From positions 1 to 27,508 of the forward strand of contig DASPOF010000147.1 of the NCBI GenBank assembly GCA_035626155.1: 27,508 nt of DNA, written 5' to 3'. Shown in pieces: positions 1-7,482 of this stretch (position 1 is its first letter; each line of letters starts with the position of its first letter). Origin of the DNA: DASPOF01 sp035626155. GTDB lineage: Bacteria > Desulfobacterota > Binatia > Binatales > Binataceae. The translations under genes and the position numbers were made by a program. A model generated the notes under the pieces. It was not told where the DNA came from and did not search any database. It was given only the letters and a program-made list of their open reading frames with translations.

Positions 1-251
1 GGAATCCGGTTGAACGAGCGAACCTTGTCGGCGATCGCGCGCCGGAAGTTCGGCGACCCGTGCGTGATCGCGTACTGGTTGTAATCCTCGTCGATCGCGC
101 GCTTGGCCGCCTCTTTGAGTTCGGCCGGTGCGGGAAAGTCGGGGAATCCTTGTGCGAGATTGACCGCGCCGCACTTGAGCGCACGGCGAGTCATCTCGCG
201 AATGACCGACTCGGTGAAGAGCCGGGACTTGCGGGATACGTCGGTCGGCAT
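1..251 (-). CDS. Class I/II PLP aminotransferase, N-terminal part (cut by window edge)
   Basis: Reading the minus strand from the ATG at 249-251 gives 83 codons that run off the left edge. The N-terminus reads MPTDVSRKSRLF, followed by VNLAQGFPDFPAP and YNQYAITHGSPNFRRAIA. The LAQGFPDFPAP and NQY segments are typical of the methionine / kynurenine-oxoglutarate / glutamine transaminase subgroup of fold-type I PLP enzymes, which exchange an amino acid for a 2-oxo acid in the cytoplasm. The catalytic Lys lies in the missing part, so substrate cannot be deduced. No strong Shine-Dalgarno is visible before the ATG. It lies 74 nt downstream of the excisionase-like gene on the same strand and may be co-transcribed with it. 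Family assignment is confident; the specific substrate is not. Confidence 0.85.
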   Translation of the reverse strand, partial: MPTDVSRKSRLFTESVIREMTRRALKCGAVNLAQGFPDFPAPAELKEAAKRAIDEDYNQYAITHGSPNFRRAIADKVRSFNRI

Positions 252-325
252 CGCGCGGCAAGTTTACGCGCACCCGCAGGCGCGCGACAACTCGCCATCT
301 GATTGCGCCGGCCTGGGGCGCGTGG

Positions 326-556
326 TTACTGGGACTCGGTCTTGTGGCTCTCTGCGTTCGGGCTCTGCTCACTCAATGCGGCTGCCCCCTGCTTGAGGCG
401 CCAAGCGTCGATCACCTCGACGTTGAAGCGCCAGTCGCTTCCGATCTTGAATCCCGGCAGTTGCCCCTTCTTGAGTAAGCGGTAAAGCGTGGATCGATGA
501 ACGCGCAGGTAATCCGCCAACTCGTTGACCGTTAACACCTTGGCCGAGGACTGCAT
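326..556 (-). CDS. Excisionase-family (HTH_17/MerR-like) small DNA-binding protein
   Basis: This is a 76-residue protein with an N-terminal winged helix-turn-helix: LTVNELADYLRVHRSTLYRLLKKGQLPGFKIGSDWRF spans residues about 8-44. That is the classic excisionase-type domain seen in Xis-like and many stand-alone small regulators. Residues 45-76 are polar and probably disordered. Such proteins bind DNA as recombination directionality factors or transcription regulators. No integrase is visible nearby, so an excision role is not supported; a local regulator is equally likely. A sigma70-like promoter lies at 629-601, with an inverted repeat flanking it. The AGAGG in the leader that could serve as ribosome binding site lies inside one repeat arm. 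Confidence 0.85.
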   Translation of the reverse strand: MQSSAKVLTVNELADYLRVHRSTLYRLLKKGQLPGFKIGSDWRFNVEVIDAWRLKQGAAALSEQSPNAESHKTESQ

Positions 557-567
557 GGCAAGTTTGT

Positions 568-639
568 ACCTCTTAGAATTCCTAACGATCTCAGTGATTC
601 TGTATAAGATATCATAAACACGGTGTCACTCTAAGAGGT
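568..639. repeat. 10-bp inverted repeat flanking the excisionase-like gene promoter
   Basis: ACCTCTTAGA at 568-577 and TCTAAGAGGT at 630-639 are perfect reverse complements separated by 52 bp. The right arm abuts the -35 box and the left arm lies in the transcribed leader, where its minus-strand reading contains the AAGAGG of the candidate ribosome binding site. This geometry fits a two-site operator, possibly for autoregulation by the HTH product; that role is inference. Confidence 0.55.
601..629 (-). promoter_or_regulatory. Sigma70-like promoter for the excisionase-like gene
   Basis: On the minus strand a GTGACA -35 box (629-624) is followed by exactly 17 bp and a TATACA -10 box (606-601). 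These match the TTGACA and TATAAT consensus at 5/6 and 4/6 positions. The element sits in an AT-rich island in otherwise GC-rich DNA and would start transcription about 40 nt before the ATG at 556. Recognised by eye from sequence alone. Confidence 0.6.
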
Positions 640-738
640 GTGCACTAGACTGGCTATGGCAATCTAGTCAGTCCTATGGTGGGACAAATGGGGCGAAATT
701 GCCCTTACGCGCCGACCGGGCGGCCACCGATCGGGTCG

Positions 739-2199
739 TCAGCCGAACAAGTTCGCAGCCTCGGCGCGCAACTCCGCGCGAAAATTCGGATGCGCCACGG
801 CGATGAGTTCGGCGGCACGCTCGCGATGATTCTTGCCCAGCAGCCGGGCAATCCCGTACTCGGTCACGACCGTATCGGCGAAGAAACGCGGCACCGTCAC
901 CAGCGCTCCCTGTTCAAGTTGCGGCACGATGCGCGAGATGACGCCATTAAGCGTGGTCGATGGCAGCAGGGTTATCGCGCGCCCTCCCGGGGACAGGAAT
1001 GCCCCCAGGTGGGTCTCGGGCGCGCCGCCGGTGCCGTTGATCATTCGCGCGCCGGTGACGGTTTCGGACGTTATCTGACCGGTAAGGTCGATGGCGAGCG
1101 CATTGTTGATCGAGGTTTGCCGATAGTTCGATTTGATGGTCGCGATGCTGAGCGCGTACTCGGGATCGTAGAGCTCGAAGGCGGGATTGTCGTCGATGAT
1201 TTTGAGGTCATCGGGATCCGATCCGGACCACGCCACTGCGACCGCCTTCCCGCGGTGGATGCTTTTGCGCTTTCCGTTGATTATGCCGGCATCAACCAGC
1301 TTGGCGACTCCGGGCGCGACCATTTCGGTGTGCAATCCCAGGTCATGCTTGCGATCGAAAGTCCCCAGCTTCGGCATCCGCGCGCTCGGCTCGCCGACTC
1401 CGATCTGAATTGTCACGCCGTCGTCGATTAGCTCGGAGAGGTAGCCGGCGATCGCCTTGTACTCCTCGGGCGGCTCCTCGATTCCGAGAAAAGTTCGCAA
1501 ATCGCGCAGCGCGAGCCGGCTCAAAGCCCCCACGAGGGGATAGATCCGTTCGGCACCGACCTCCGCGATCACCGCGCGCATACCCTCGCGTTTCTCCGCA
1601 TCCATCTCGGCGAGCGCGGCTTCGAGTATCGCAGGGTCCGGCGCCGGCGGAGTCGCATCGACGAAGTAGGCGAAGTCGGTAACGTGCAGGAACGTGTCGC
1701 CGCACGTCCGCGTGATGGTCGAATCGACCTCGGCCACCGCGCATCGCGCCCGGCGGACGTAGCCACGCTTGTTCCATTGATGCGGGCCGACGCACATGAA
1801 GCCCTGCGAGTTGGGCGGACTCACATTGCAGAACACGATGTCGACCGGCTTATCCTCGGCGGGCCGCTCATCGTAAGTCTTGAACTGAGTTGAGAACAGA
1901 TTCGGCAGATAGGCTCCGTTATGGGCATCGTGCGCGACGCGGCCCAGATTGCCGATGAACAGTTCGAATTCGATCCGGAACGCGGGGTTGGCAACGGTCC
2001 CCATCCAGCCGGGATCGACGGTGGGCGCGCACAGTCTCACGTCGATCGCGCCGCCGAGCTCGGCGCCCCTGGCGCCCAGCGCCGTCTGCATCACGTTGCC
2101 CGACCCGAGCGGGAAATCCACGCGCATCCCGGGTTTGACCAGCGCTGCGGCCTCGGCAGCCGAAATCTGCCGCGACCGGTAATGTTCCTGCCAGTTCAT
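739..2199 (-). CDS. Acetyl-CoA hydrolase/transferase-family CoA-transferase (4-hydroxybutyrate/butyryl-CoA:acetate type)
   Basis: The 486-residue protein starts MNWQEHYRSRQISAAEAAAL. The start was chosen because GGAGGAG lies just upstream; the open frame itself extends further 5' without support. The family transfers CoA between an acyl-CoA and a carboxylate through a glutamyl-CoA thioester. The expected landmarks are present: the glycine-rich loop IGVGEPSARMPKLG (about 266-279), the HTEM motif with the likely catalytic Glu at residue 292, and the C-terminal NGTGGAPETHLGAF and GGRAITLLPSTT substrate/CoA-binding segments. Full length and intact. It stands alone on its strand, so the acyl substrate (butyrate, 4-hydroxybutyrate, succinate or other) cannot be deduced from context. 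Confidence 0.9.
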   Translation of the reverse strand: MNWQEHYRSRQISAAEAAALVKPGMRVDFPLGSGNVMQTALGARGAELGGAIDVRLCAPTVDPGWMGTVANPAFRIEFELFIGNLGRVAHDAHNGAYLPNLFSTQFKTYDERPAEDKPVDIVFCNVSPPNSQGFMCVGPHQWNKRGYVRRARCAVAEVDSTITRTCGDTFLHVTDFAYFVDATPPAPDPAILEAALAEMDAEKREGMRAVIAEVGAERIYPLVGALSRLALRDLRTFLGIEEPPEEYKAIAGYLSELIDDGVTIQIGVGEPSARMPKLGTFDRKHDLGLHTEMVAPGVAKLVDAGIINGKRKSIHRGKAVAVAWSGSDPDDLKIIDDNPAFELYDPEYALSIATIKSNYRQTSINNALAIDLTGQITSETVTGARMINGTGGAPETHLGAFLSPGGRAITLLPSTTLNGVISRIVPQLEQGALVTVPRFFADTVVTEYGIARLLGKNHRERAAELIAVAHPNFRAELRAEAANLFG

Positions 2200-2430
2200 C
2201 TCGCTGACTCCTCCTCGGCGGACGTGGCGCGTGGCGAATTGCCGACGGCCGATAAAGTGGCGCTTTAGCAAAAGGCGTCTAAACTTGTCCAACCGTCCAA
2301 GCGGCGGTAGTTTGCCATTCGTGGACGGCCGCGGCCGGGAAAGCAGGTCCGATAGGTCAGGATTCGGCCGCCAGCGAAGGACTTGCGGCCCCTGCCCGGC
2401 GCCATCTGCTGCCCCGCCGAGAGTATCGCG

Positions 2431-3024
2431 ATGATTCTTGCGCAAGGCGAGTATCGCTACGAGATCCGCCGCGCCGGTGATCTGATAGCGATCGAGGAGG
2501 AACGCGTCGAGCCACGCAAGCTCTCCGGGGTGCGCCGCTCGCCCGATGGCGCCAATCGCCATGAGGTCAGGGCGGATCTCGACGACGAGGAACGCGTCTT
2601 AAAAGTTACGGTCCGCTATGAGCGCGGCCCGTTCGCGCGCATGGCTACCTACGAGGCAAGCGGGGAATTCCTGCGCGGCAGAGTGAGCGCGCTTGCGGGC
2701 AGCAACGATGTCACCGTGAAGCTTGGCCGCTTTCGCGAGATCGATGCCGACCTCGTCCTGTTCCGTGCGCTGACGATCGGCCACATCCGGGCGCGCGGGG
2801 AGGAGCGATGGACGGGCAGGGTCGCCACGATCGATCCAAACACGCTCGTCGCCACGTTGCAGAAACAATCATGCCGCCGGCGCGACGGCGCGGGACGGCT
2901 GTGGGTGTACGAGCCACGGATGGGAGACGTTGAGGAGATCGAGATCGACGCGGACGGCCGCATCGTCCGCCGGCGCGACAGCCGCGGCACGGAGACGGTG
3001 CTGATCAGCGCGTCGGGCGTATGA
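2431..3024 (+). CDS. Hypothetical beta-rich protein
   Basis: I do not recognise this 197-residue protein. I start it at ATG 2431 (MILAQGEYRYEIRRAG); the frame is open upstream to 2383, but that extension is Cys/Pro-rich and unconvincing. It alternates short charged strands, for example RYEIRRAGDLIAIEEERV, VLKVTVRYERG and EEIEIDADGRIVRRRDSRGTE. This suggests a largely beta fold, reminiscent of DUF3108/DUF6134-like open barrels that describe conversion of a compound or glycolipid binding. No signal peptide, membrane segment or catalytic motif is evident. It is divergent from the CoA-transferase gene and convergent with the bactofilin gene. GC-rich third codon positions support it as real. Confidence 0.65.
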   Translation: MILAQGEYRYEIRRAGDLIAIEEERVEPRKLSGVRRSPDGANRHEVRADLDDEERVLKVTVRYERGPFARMATYEASGEFLRGRVSALAGSNDVTVKLGRFREIDADLVLFRALTIGHIRARGEERWTGRVATIDPNTLVATLQKQSCRRRDGAGRLWVYEPRMGDVEEIEIDADGRIVRRRDSRGTETVLISASGV

Positions 3025-3048
3025 TCCGCCTGCCGCGCGCGGCCGCGC

Positions 3049-3396
3049 TCAAGCCGCCATCTTGCCGCGCGGCATCTTGCAATCGCCGTCGAACGTTGCG
3101 CCTTCGTTGAGTACCAGGCTCGGGGTGCTGATCGTGCACCGGGCGTGCGCGGTCGGCGTCAGTTCCACCCGCTCGCGCGCGATCACTTCGCCGCTGAACG
3201 ATCCCGCGATAGTGACGCTTCTCGCGGAGACCTTTGCACTCACCACCGCGCCGCTCGCGATCACGACCTCATCGCCCGTGATTTCGCCGTCGGCCTCGCC
3301 TTCGATCCTCACCGGCCCGCGAAAACTCAGCTTGCCCGACGCCTTGGCGCCCTTGCCAATCCGCGACTCGAATCCGTCCTGATCCTGAGGTGCCAT
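3049..3396 (-). CDS. Bactofilin (polymer-forming cytoskeletal protein)
   Basis: This is a 115-residue bactofilin (DUF583). After a short polar tail, residues about 16-105 form the right-handed beta-helix, with repeating hydrophobic/Gly turns such as KLSFRGPVRIEGEADGEI, DEVVIASGAVVSAKV, SVTIAGSFSGEV and PSLVLNEGATFDGDC. Bactofilins self-assemble without nucleotide into cytoplasmic or membrane-attached filaments that scaffold cell-shape and envelope enzymes. I chose ATG 3396 because AGAGGA lies 7 nt upstream; an in-frame ATG at 3429 is a less supported alternative. No adjacent M23 peptidase partner, common next to bactofilin genes, is present. Confidence 0.88.
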   Translation of the reverse strand: MAPQDQDGFESRIGKGAKASGKLSFRGPVRIEGEADGEITGDEVVIASGAVVSAKVSARSVTIAGSFSGEVIARERVELTPTAHARCTISTPSLVLNEGATFDGDCKMPRGKMAA

Positions 3397-3560
3397 TACA
3401 AAATCCTCTGGCTGACTGCGTGCGTACATCTTAGTGTAAAAGGACTGGCGCGCAATCGCCAAATGTTACGGGTGAATTAACCGCGCTGACGGACGCGTCA
3501 ATTATGCTTTTGCGCGCCGCCGCACTTGGGCGCAAAATGAACGCTCTGAGGAAGAATCCG

Positions 3561-5465
3561 ATGCTCACCGAACACGGGCCCGAGCGGCGCGGCGGCCAGG
3601 GCCTCGATCCCAACCAGTACGAATCGGGCGACCGCACGATTCTCGCGCTGCTGGCGGAGACCCCGGCGGCCGGCCAGGTTGACCTGGTCGCGACGTTCCG
3701 CGATGGCGCCTACGAAGTCTGGTCGCGGCGCGGGATGATCCGTTTCAAGCGATACGCGAACGAGCACGGCGAGCTTAAGTTCGACGTGATCGAGCAGGTG
3801 GGAGAGAACCCGGTTGCGAATCAGGATCCGTTCGCGGTCGCAACCGTCGAGCAGGAACTCGAGGGCGCACGCGCCAGCGGCAATCCCTGCGACGATCCCA
3901 ATCTCGCGTTTTTCGAGCCCGCGGCGCTGAGCCACCCCGACGCCTACGAGCGAATCGCCCAGGTCTTCGACAGCCCTCGCGGACCGGACCTGTTCATCAG
4001 CCCCAAGGCATACGCCTTCGGGATCCAGCGCGGGCAGCACGGCGCGCTCGACGTGGTGCAATCGCGAGCGCCGCTCTTGTTCAGCGGTCCTCGCGTCAAG
4101 CGGGGCCGATTCGCACTGCGCGCGCGCCACGTCGATATCGCGCCGACGATCGCGCATCTGATGGGCTTTCCTACGATCGATGGCGTCGGTCCCGCGCGAA
4201 ATTCGGCGCGCACCTATCTCAAGCGCCAGGACGGACGGGTGCTCGGCGAAATTCTCGACGGTGATGGCGCCCCGGCGCGAAGCGTTTACCTGATTCTGCT
4301 CGACGGGCTTGCCCACTCCGAGCTGGTCTGGCAGCTCGAGCGCAACCCGGCCGCGATTCCGAATCTGGCTGCGCTGGCCGCGGCCGGCTCGATGCTCGCG
4401 CACGGGTCGATCGTTAATTTCCCGAGCATCACGTGGCCGAGCCATTCGACGATCCTGACCGGCGCCTGGTCGGGCCATCACGATGTGGTCAATCCGACCT
4501 TTCATCTCCGCGAGCATCGCCAGACCATTCCGATCCAGGGCGATATCTTCAAGACCGAGCGGTATCTGAACCCCGAGGTCGAGACGCTTTACGAGGCGTT
4601 CAAGCGAGTGCACGGTCCGCACGCGATTACGGCGTCGATCCATGAGCCGCAGGGGCGCGGTGCCGATCACGCGGCGTTCGAGCGCCGCTTACTCGGCGAC
4701 AAGGAGCGCCTCAAGGCGATTACCGAGGAACTCTCCTCCGACGTAAGCCCGCGCTGGATGGCAGATGGGAGGCCGGGCCTGCACAACGAGGAGATCATCG
4801 ACATCCGCGGGATGGCGCAGGTCGTGAACCTGTTCGATCATTGCGGCGACCGTCCGCCGGTGTTTGTCGCGCACGAGTTCGTGCTCACTGATGGGGCCGG
4901 CCATGATTACGGACCGCACCACGATGCGCTTCGCGAGGCGCTGTACCGCACCGACCGGCGCATCGGGACGGTGCTCGAGATTCTCCGCCGCCGCGGCCTG
5001 TACGAATCGACGCTGTTCGTCGTGACTTCGGACCACGGGATGGCGCCGCAGCGCGTCGAGCTCAAGGCCAACCCGGCGCGCGAGCCTGCGCACGCCGGCG
5101 TGAGGGGCGTGTTCGCCGAGCCGATGATCTATCTTCGCGACGTTGCGCTGGAATGCCGTCGCGCGCGCGACCACAGGACCATTCGCGTCGCCGTGCGCGA
5201 CAACGATCGCCTGCCCGATGGCGAACATCCGCCGCTGGCCGGCGCGCGCGTGGTGCTCTGCGAGCGAGGCGACTCGGTGCTGGCCGAGGCGACCACGCCC
5301 GAGTCGGGCGAACTCGCATTCGCCACCCCGGCCGAACTCGCCGACCGCGAACTGACCATTCGCGTCGAGCATCGCGACTTCAACCCGCGTACCGTACGCG
5401 GCGACGGATCGCCGGTGCTCATCGATCTTCGAAACCGCCTCTACGGCGACCGCTCGCGCGGCTGA
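3561..5465 (+). CDS. Alkaline-phosphatase-superfamily type I phosphodiesterase/nucleotide pyrophosphatase with unusual domain order
   Basis: The 634-residue protein is counted from ATG 3561, which has GAGGA 8 nt upstream; in-frame ATGs at 3504 and 3537 lack this. The C-terminal two-thirds carries metal-phosphoesterase signatures in normal order: VYLILLDGL (first metal Asp about 248), PSITWPSHSTILTG (probable nucleophile Thr about 291), LTDGAGHDYGP (Asp 444, His 448) and VVTSDHGM (Asp 491, His 492). Residues about 25-235 instead resemble the C-terminal half of such enzymes, with a GQHG motif (His 160), LLFSGPRV and VDIAPTIAHLMG, preceding the nucleophile half. After about residue 515 comes a beta-sandwich-like tail. 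It likely hydrolyses phosphodiester or pyrophosphate bonds. I see no signal peptide, so it appears cytoplasmic. Substrate unknown. Confidence 0.82.
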   Translation: MLTEHGPERRGGQGLDPNQYESGDRTILALLAETPAAGQVDLVATFRDGAYEVWSRRGMIRFKRYANEHGELKFDVIEQVGENPVANQDPFAVATVEQELEGARASGNPCDDPNLAFFEPAALSHPDAYERIAQVFDSPRGPDLFISPKAYAFGIQRGQHGALDVVQSRAPLLFSGPRVKRGRFALRARHVDIAPTIAHLMGFPTIDGVGPARNSARTYLKRQDGRVLGEILDGDGAPARSVYLILLDGLAHSELVWQLERNPAAIPNLAALAAAGSMLAHGSIVNFPSITWPSHSTILTGAWSGHHDVVNPTFHLREHRQTIPIQGDIFKTERYLNPEVETLYEAFKRVHGPHAITASIHEPQGRGADHAAFERRLLGDKERLKAITEELSSDVSPRWMADGRPGLHNEEIIDIRGMAQVVNLFDHCGDRPPVFVAHEFVLTDGAGHDYGPHHDALREALYRTDRRIGTVLEILRRRGLYESTLFVVTSDHGMAPQRVELKANPAREPAHAGVRGVFAEPMIYLRDVALECRRARDHRTIRVAVRDNDRLPDGEHPPLAGARVVLCERGDSVLAEATTPESGELAFATPAELADRELTIRVEHRDFNPRTVRGDGSPVLIDLRNRLYGDRSRG

Positions 5466-5504
5466 CTTACCGCCGGCGCGCCACGGCGTGCTAAGCTGCG
5501 CGCC

Positions 5505-6284
5505 ATGATCGACCTAAAGGGGAAGGTTGCCTTAGTCACGGGCGGAACGCGCGGGCTCGGACGCGCGATCTCGACCAAGCTCGCCGAATCCGGCGCCGCC
5601 GTCGTGCTCAACTATCGGCGCGACGATGCGAGCGCCGAGCGCACGCTTGCGCAGGTGCGCGCGCTCTCGCCGCGCTCGGTGCTGGCCAAAACCGATCTCG
5701 AGAACGACGCCGACACCCGGGCGATGGTCGCGCGCGTCGGTGCCGAGTTCGGGCGGCTCGACATCCTGATCGCCAACGCCGCCTCGACCGCGTTCAAGCC
5801 GCTGCTCGACTCCAAACCGCATAACCTGCTGCGCACCTTCAACCTGTGCGTCGGCGGGTTCCTCGCCGCGGTTCAGGAAGCGACCAAGGTGATGAGCGAC
5901 GGCGGGCGGATCCTCGTGATCTCCGGCATCGATTCGATTCGTAATCTGCCGGGGCACGGCGTGCTCGGCGCCGCGAAGGCCGCACTCGAGAGCATGGTGC
6001 GCGACTTCGCCTTCGAGCTCGGCCCGCGCGGGATTACGGTCAACGCGATCAATATCGGCTACGTGGACACCGACTCGGCGCGTTACTACGCGCAGTACCT
6101 GGGAGAACCTTACGAGGTGTTCCAGCGGCGATGTGCCGAGCGTTCGGCGATGAAGCGGCTGCCGTCGCTGGAGGAGATCGCGAACTTCGCATGCCTCATC
6201 TGCCTCCCCGAGGCGAGCTATCTCACCGCGCAGACGATCATGATGGATGGCGGGCTGACGCTGCACTTCCCCGGCGGGGGATGA
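5505..6284 (+). CDS. FabL-like short-chain dehydrogenase/reductase, catalytic Tyr replaced
   Basis: This 259-residue classical-size SDR has a Rossmann nucleotide-binding TGGTRGLG (12-19), LIANAAS in place of NNAG (89-94) and a C-terminal TIMMDGG. The segment ISGIDSIRNLP, then AAKAALESMVRDFAFELGPRGITVNAI, resembles the FabL group (enoyl-ACP reductase III), which uses a Tyr-x6-Lys spacing rather than Tyr-x3-Lys. Ser 140 and Lys 158 are present, but the residue seven before the Lys is His 151 and four before it is Leu, so neither possible catalytic Tyr exists. NAD(P)-dependent reduction by normal chemistry is therefore doubtful. It follows the phosphodiesterase gene by 39 nt and may be co-transcribed with it. 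The ribosome binding site is weak. Confidence 0.88.
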   Translation: MIDLKGKVALVTGGTRGLGRAISTKLAESGAAVVLNYRRDDASAERTLAQVRALSPRSVLAKTDLENDADTRAMVARVGAEFGRLDILIANAASTAFKPLLDSKPHNLLRTFNLCVGGFLAAVQEATKVMSDGGRILVISGIDSIRNLPGHGVLGAAKAALESMVRDFAFELGPRGITVNAINIGYVDTDSARYYAQYLGEPYEVFQRRCAERSAMKRLPSLEEIANFACLICLPEASYLTAQTIMMDGGLTLHFPGGG

Positions 6285-6418
6285 TCGCATCCGGCATCGC
6301 GCCGGGGTTCTTTCTTATGGCTTCGCGCGCCGGCCGCCGCCTGCGCTCGCGGAGGGGAAAGTGCTTTTGACGGTGAGAGTGGCGCGGTCCTATAGTTAGC
6401 GGCGGCGGAGGTTTGGCG

Positions 6419-7039
6419 ATGGCGCTCGAAATCGCAATGTATTCCGACTTCATCTGCCCGTTCTGCTATATCGGCTTCGAGGTCATCCGCAATCTCCGAT
6501 CCGAGTTCGACATCAAGCTGCAATGGCGCGGCTTTCAGATTCATCCCGAATGGCCTGCCGAGGGTATCGCTCTGGATAAGGTGCGATCGGCGGTGGACCT
6601 CGATGCGCGCCGCGCCGCGTGGCCGCGCATCGCCGCATTGGCCGAGGCCGAAGGTCTCGAGATGAAAGCGCCGACACTGCTTGCGAACTCGCGCGCCGCG
6701 CTGCTTCTGGCGGAATTCGCCAACGACCAGGGATGCGGGGAGGAGTTCGAAGCGCGCGTCTATCGCGCATACTTCAACGATGGCGCCAATATCGGCGACC
6801 CGGCGCTGCTTGCGCGGATTGCCGCCGAGGCAGGTCTCGACCCGGCCGCAGTCGCCGAGATGATGAAATCGCCGCACTACGAAACGCGCCTGAAAGACAA
6901 TGCTCTGGAGGCGGATCGACGCGGCATCAGCGGCGTGCCGACTTTCCTCATCGGCGAGTATCCGCTGGTCGGCGCACAGCCCACGCCCGTGATGCGGCTG
7001 TTGCTCAGGCGCGTGACCGAACGGCTCGGCGCGCGGTAA
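6419..7039 (+). CDS. DsbA-family (FrnE-like) thioredoxin-fold oxidoreductase
   Basis: The 206-residue protein has a CPFC redox motif at residues 13-16 directly after the first strand (IAMYSDFICPFC), a helical insertion (about 55-155), and GVPTF with the cis-Pro at 174 followed by a final strand and helix. This is the layout of the FrnE / 2-hydroxychromene-2-carboxylate isomerase branch of the DsbA family. With no signal peptide it is probably cytoplasmic, acting as a disulfide or glutathione-linked oxidoreductase or isomerase. Start at ATG 6419 is supported by GGAGG 7 nt upstream. It precedes the TusA-like gene by 74 nt; a shared thiol/sulfur theme is possible but unproven. Confidence 0.9.
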   Translation: MALEIAMYSDFICPFCYIGFEVIRNLRSEFDIKLQWRGFQIHPEWPAEGIALDKVRSAVDLDARRAAWPRIAALAEAEGLEMKAPTLLANSRAALLLAEFANDQGCGEEFEARVYRAYFNDGANIGDPALLARIAAEAGLDPAAVAEMMKSPHYETRLKDNALEADRRGISGVPTFLIGEYPLVGAQPTPVMRLLLRRVTERLGAR

Positions 7040-7113
7040 TTCGCCGCCTCCCACCCCGCGCGCCATCGCCGCACAAGCGGCACTCGCCACGGCGCCTGTG
7101 CTAAAACTTGAGC

Positions 7114-7350
7114 GTGGCCAGCGAGCGCGCCCGCGTCATCCCTCTCGATCTGCGTGGACTCAAGTGCCCACTCAACTGGGCGCATGCCAAGGTGCGCCTG
7201 GAACAGATGGCGCCGGGCGAGATTCTGGAGATCATCCTCGATGATCCGCGCGGCGCGCGCGACATCCCGCGTGCGGCCGAGGGCGAGGGGTACGCGGTGC
7301 TCGAGTCGGCGGCGCAAGACGGCCTCTGGCGGCTGCGGATAGAAAGGTAG
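7114..7350 (+). CDS. TusA/SirA-family sulfurtransferase-like protein
   Basis: This small protein (78 residues from GTG 7114; a TTG at 7108 is an alternative) has the TusA two-layer fold signature: IPLDLRGLKCPLNWAHAKVRL, then PGEILEIILDDPRGARDIPRAAEGEGYAVL. The persulfide-carrying Cys is residue 18. The usual Cys-Pro-x-Pro is here Cys-Pro-Leu-Asn, a variant of the family motif. TusA-type proteins relay sulfur for tRNA thiolation, cofactor synthesis or sulfur oxidation in the cytoplasm; which applies is unclear. No partner (TusBCD, TusE, DsrE, rhodanese) is nearby. Confidence 0.85.
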   Translation: MASERARVIPLDLRGLKCPLNWAHAKVRLEQMAPGEILEIILDDPRGARDIPRAAEGEGYAVLESAAQDGLWRLRIER

Positions 7351-7421
7351 CGCGCCGCTCTGAGTGCGCGATCGGCGCTGCGGGAGCGCTTGCGTCCCCG
7401 CCGTAAACGTCGGGAAAAGCG

Positions 7422-7460
7422 TCCTACAGTTGGTTTCATCCCTCTTGACAGACTGTAGGA
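7422..7460. repeat. 9-bp perfect inverted repeat (candidate operator)
   Basis: TCCTACAGT (7422-7430) and ACTGTAGGA (7452-7460) are exact reverse complements 21 bp apart. They bracket a consensus TTGACA at 7445-7450, and the second arm fills the spacer between the -35 and -10 boxes. The loop is too long for a terminator. A regulator binding both arms would occlude RNA polymerase; the XRE protein encoded at 8066-8494 is the obvious candidate ligand (inference). Confidence 0.55.
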
Positions 7461-7471
7461 TTAATTAAACA
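7445..7471 (+). promoter_or_regulatory. Candidate promoter of the Cys-cluster/XRE cassette
   Basis: A perfect TTGACA (7445-7450) is followed 15 bp later by a weak TAAACA -10-like hexamer (7466-7471), inside an AT-rich island (TTAATTAAAC). The predicted transcription start falls within a few nt of the ATGs at 7472 and 7483, so the first message could be leaderless or nearly so. The -10 match is poor and the spacing short, so confidence is limited. Confidence 0.4.
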
Positions 7472-7482
7472 ATGGTGGCGTC

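Noticed and set aside
326..556. Integrated mobile element suggested by an excisionase-type gene
   Set aside because: No integrase, tRNA attachment site or long direct repeats are visible; the domain is also common in ordinary regulators.
676..1431. Plus-strand 251-codon frame
   Set aside because: Antisense to the CoA-transferase gene, whose motifs are unmistakable; GC-rich DNA makes long shadow frames common.
739..2562. Longer 607-codon form of the CoA-transferase
   Set aside because: The family's usual N-terminus and a strong ribosome binding site place the start at 2199; the extension would overlap the divergent gene at 2431.
3498..4670. Minus-strand 390-codon frame opposite the phosphodiesterase gene
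   Set aside because: The plus strand carries the metal-binding and nucleophile motifs; the antisense product is Arg/Glu/Asp-rich and unlike any protein.
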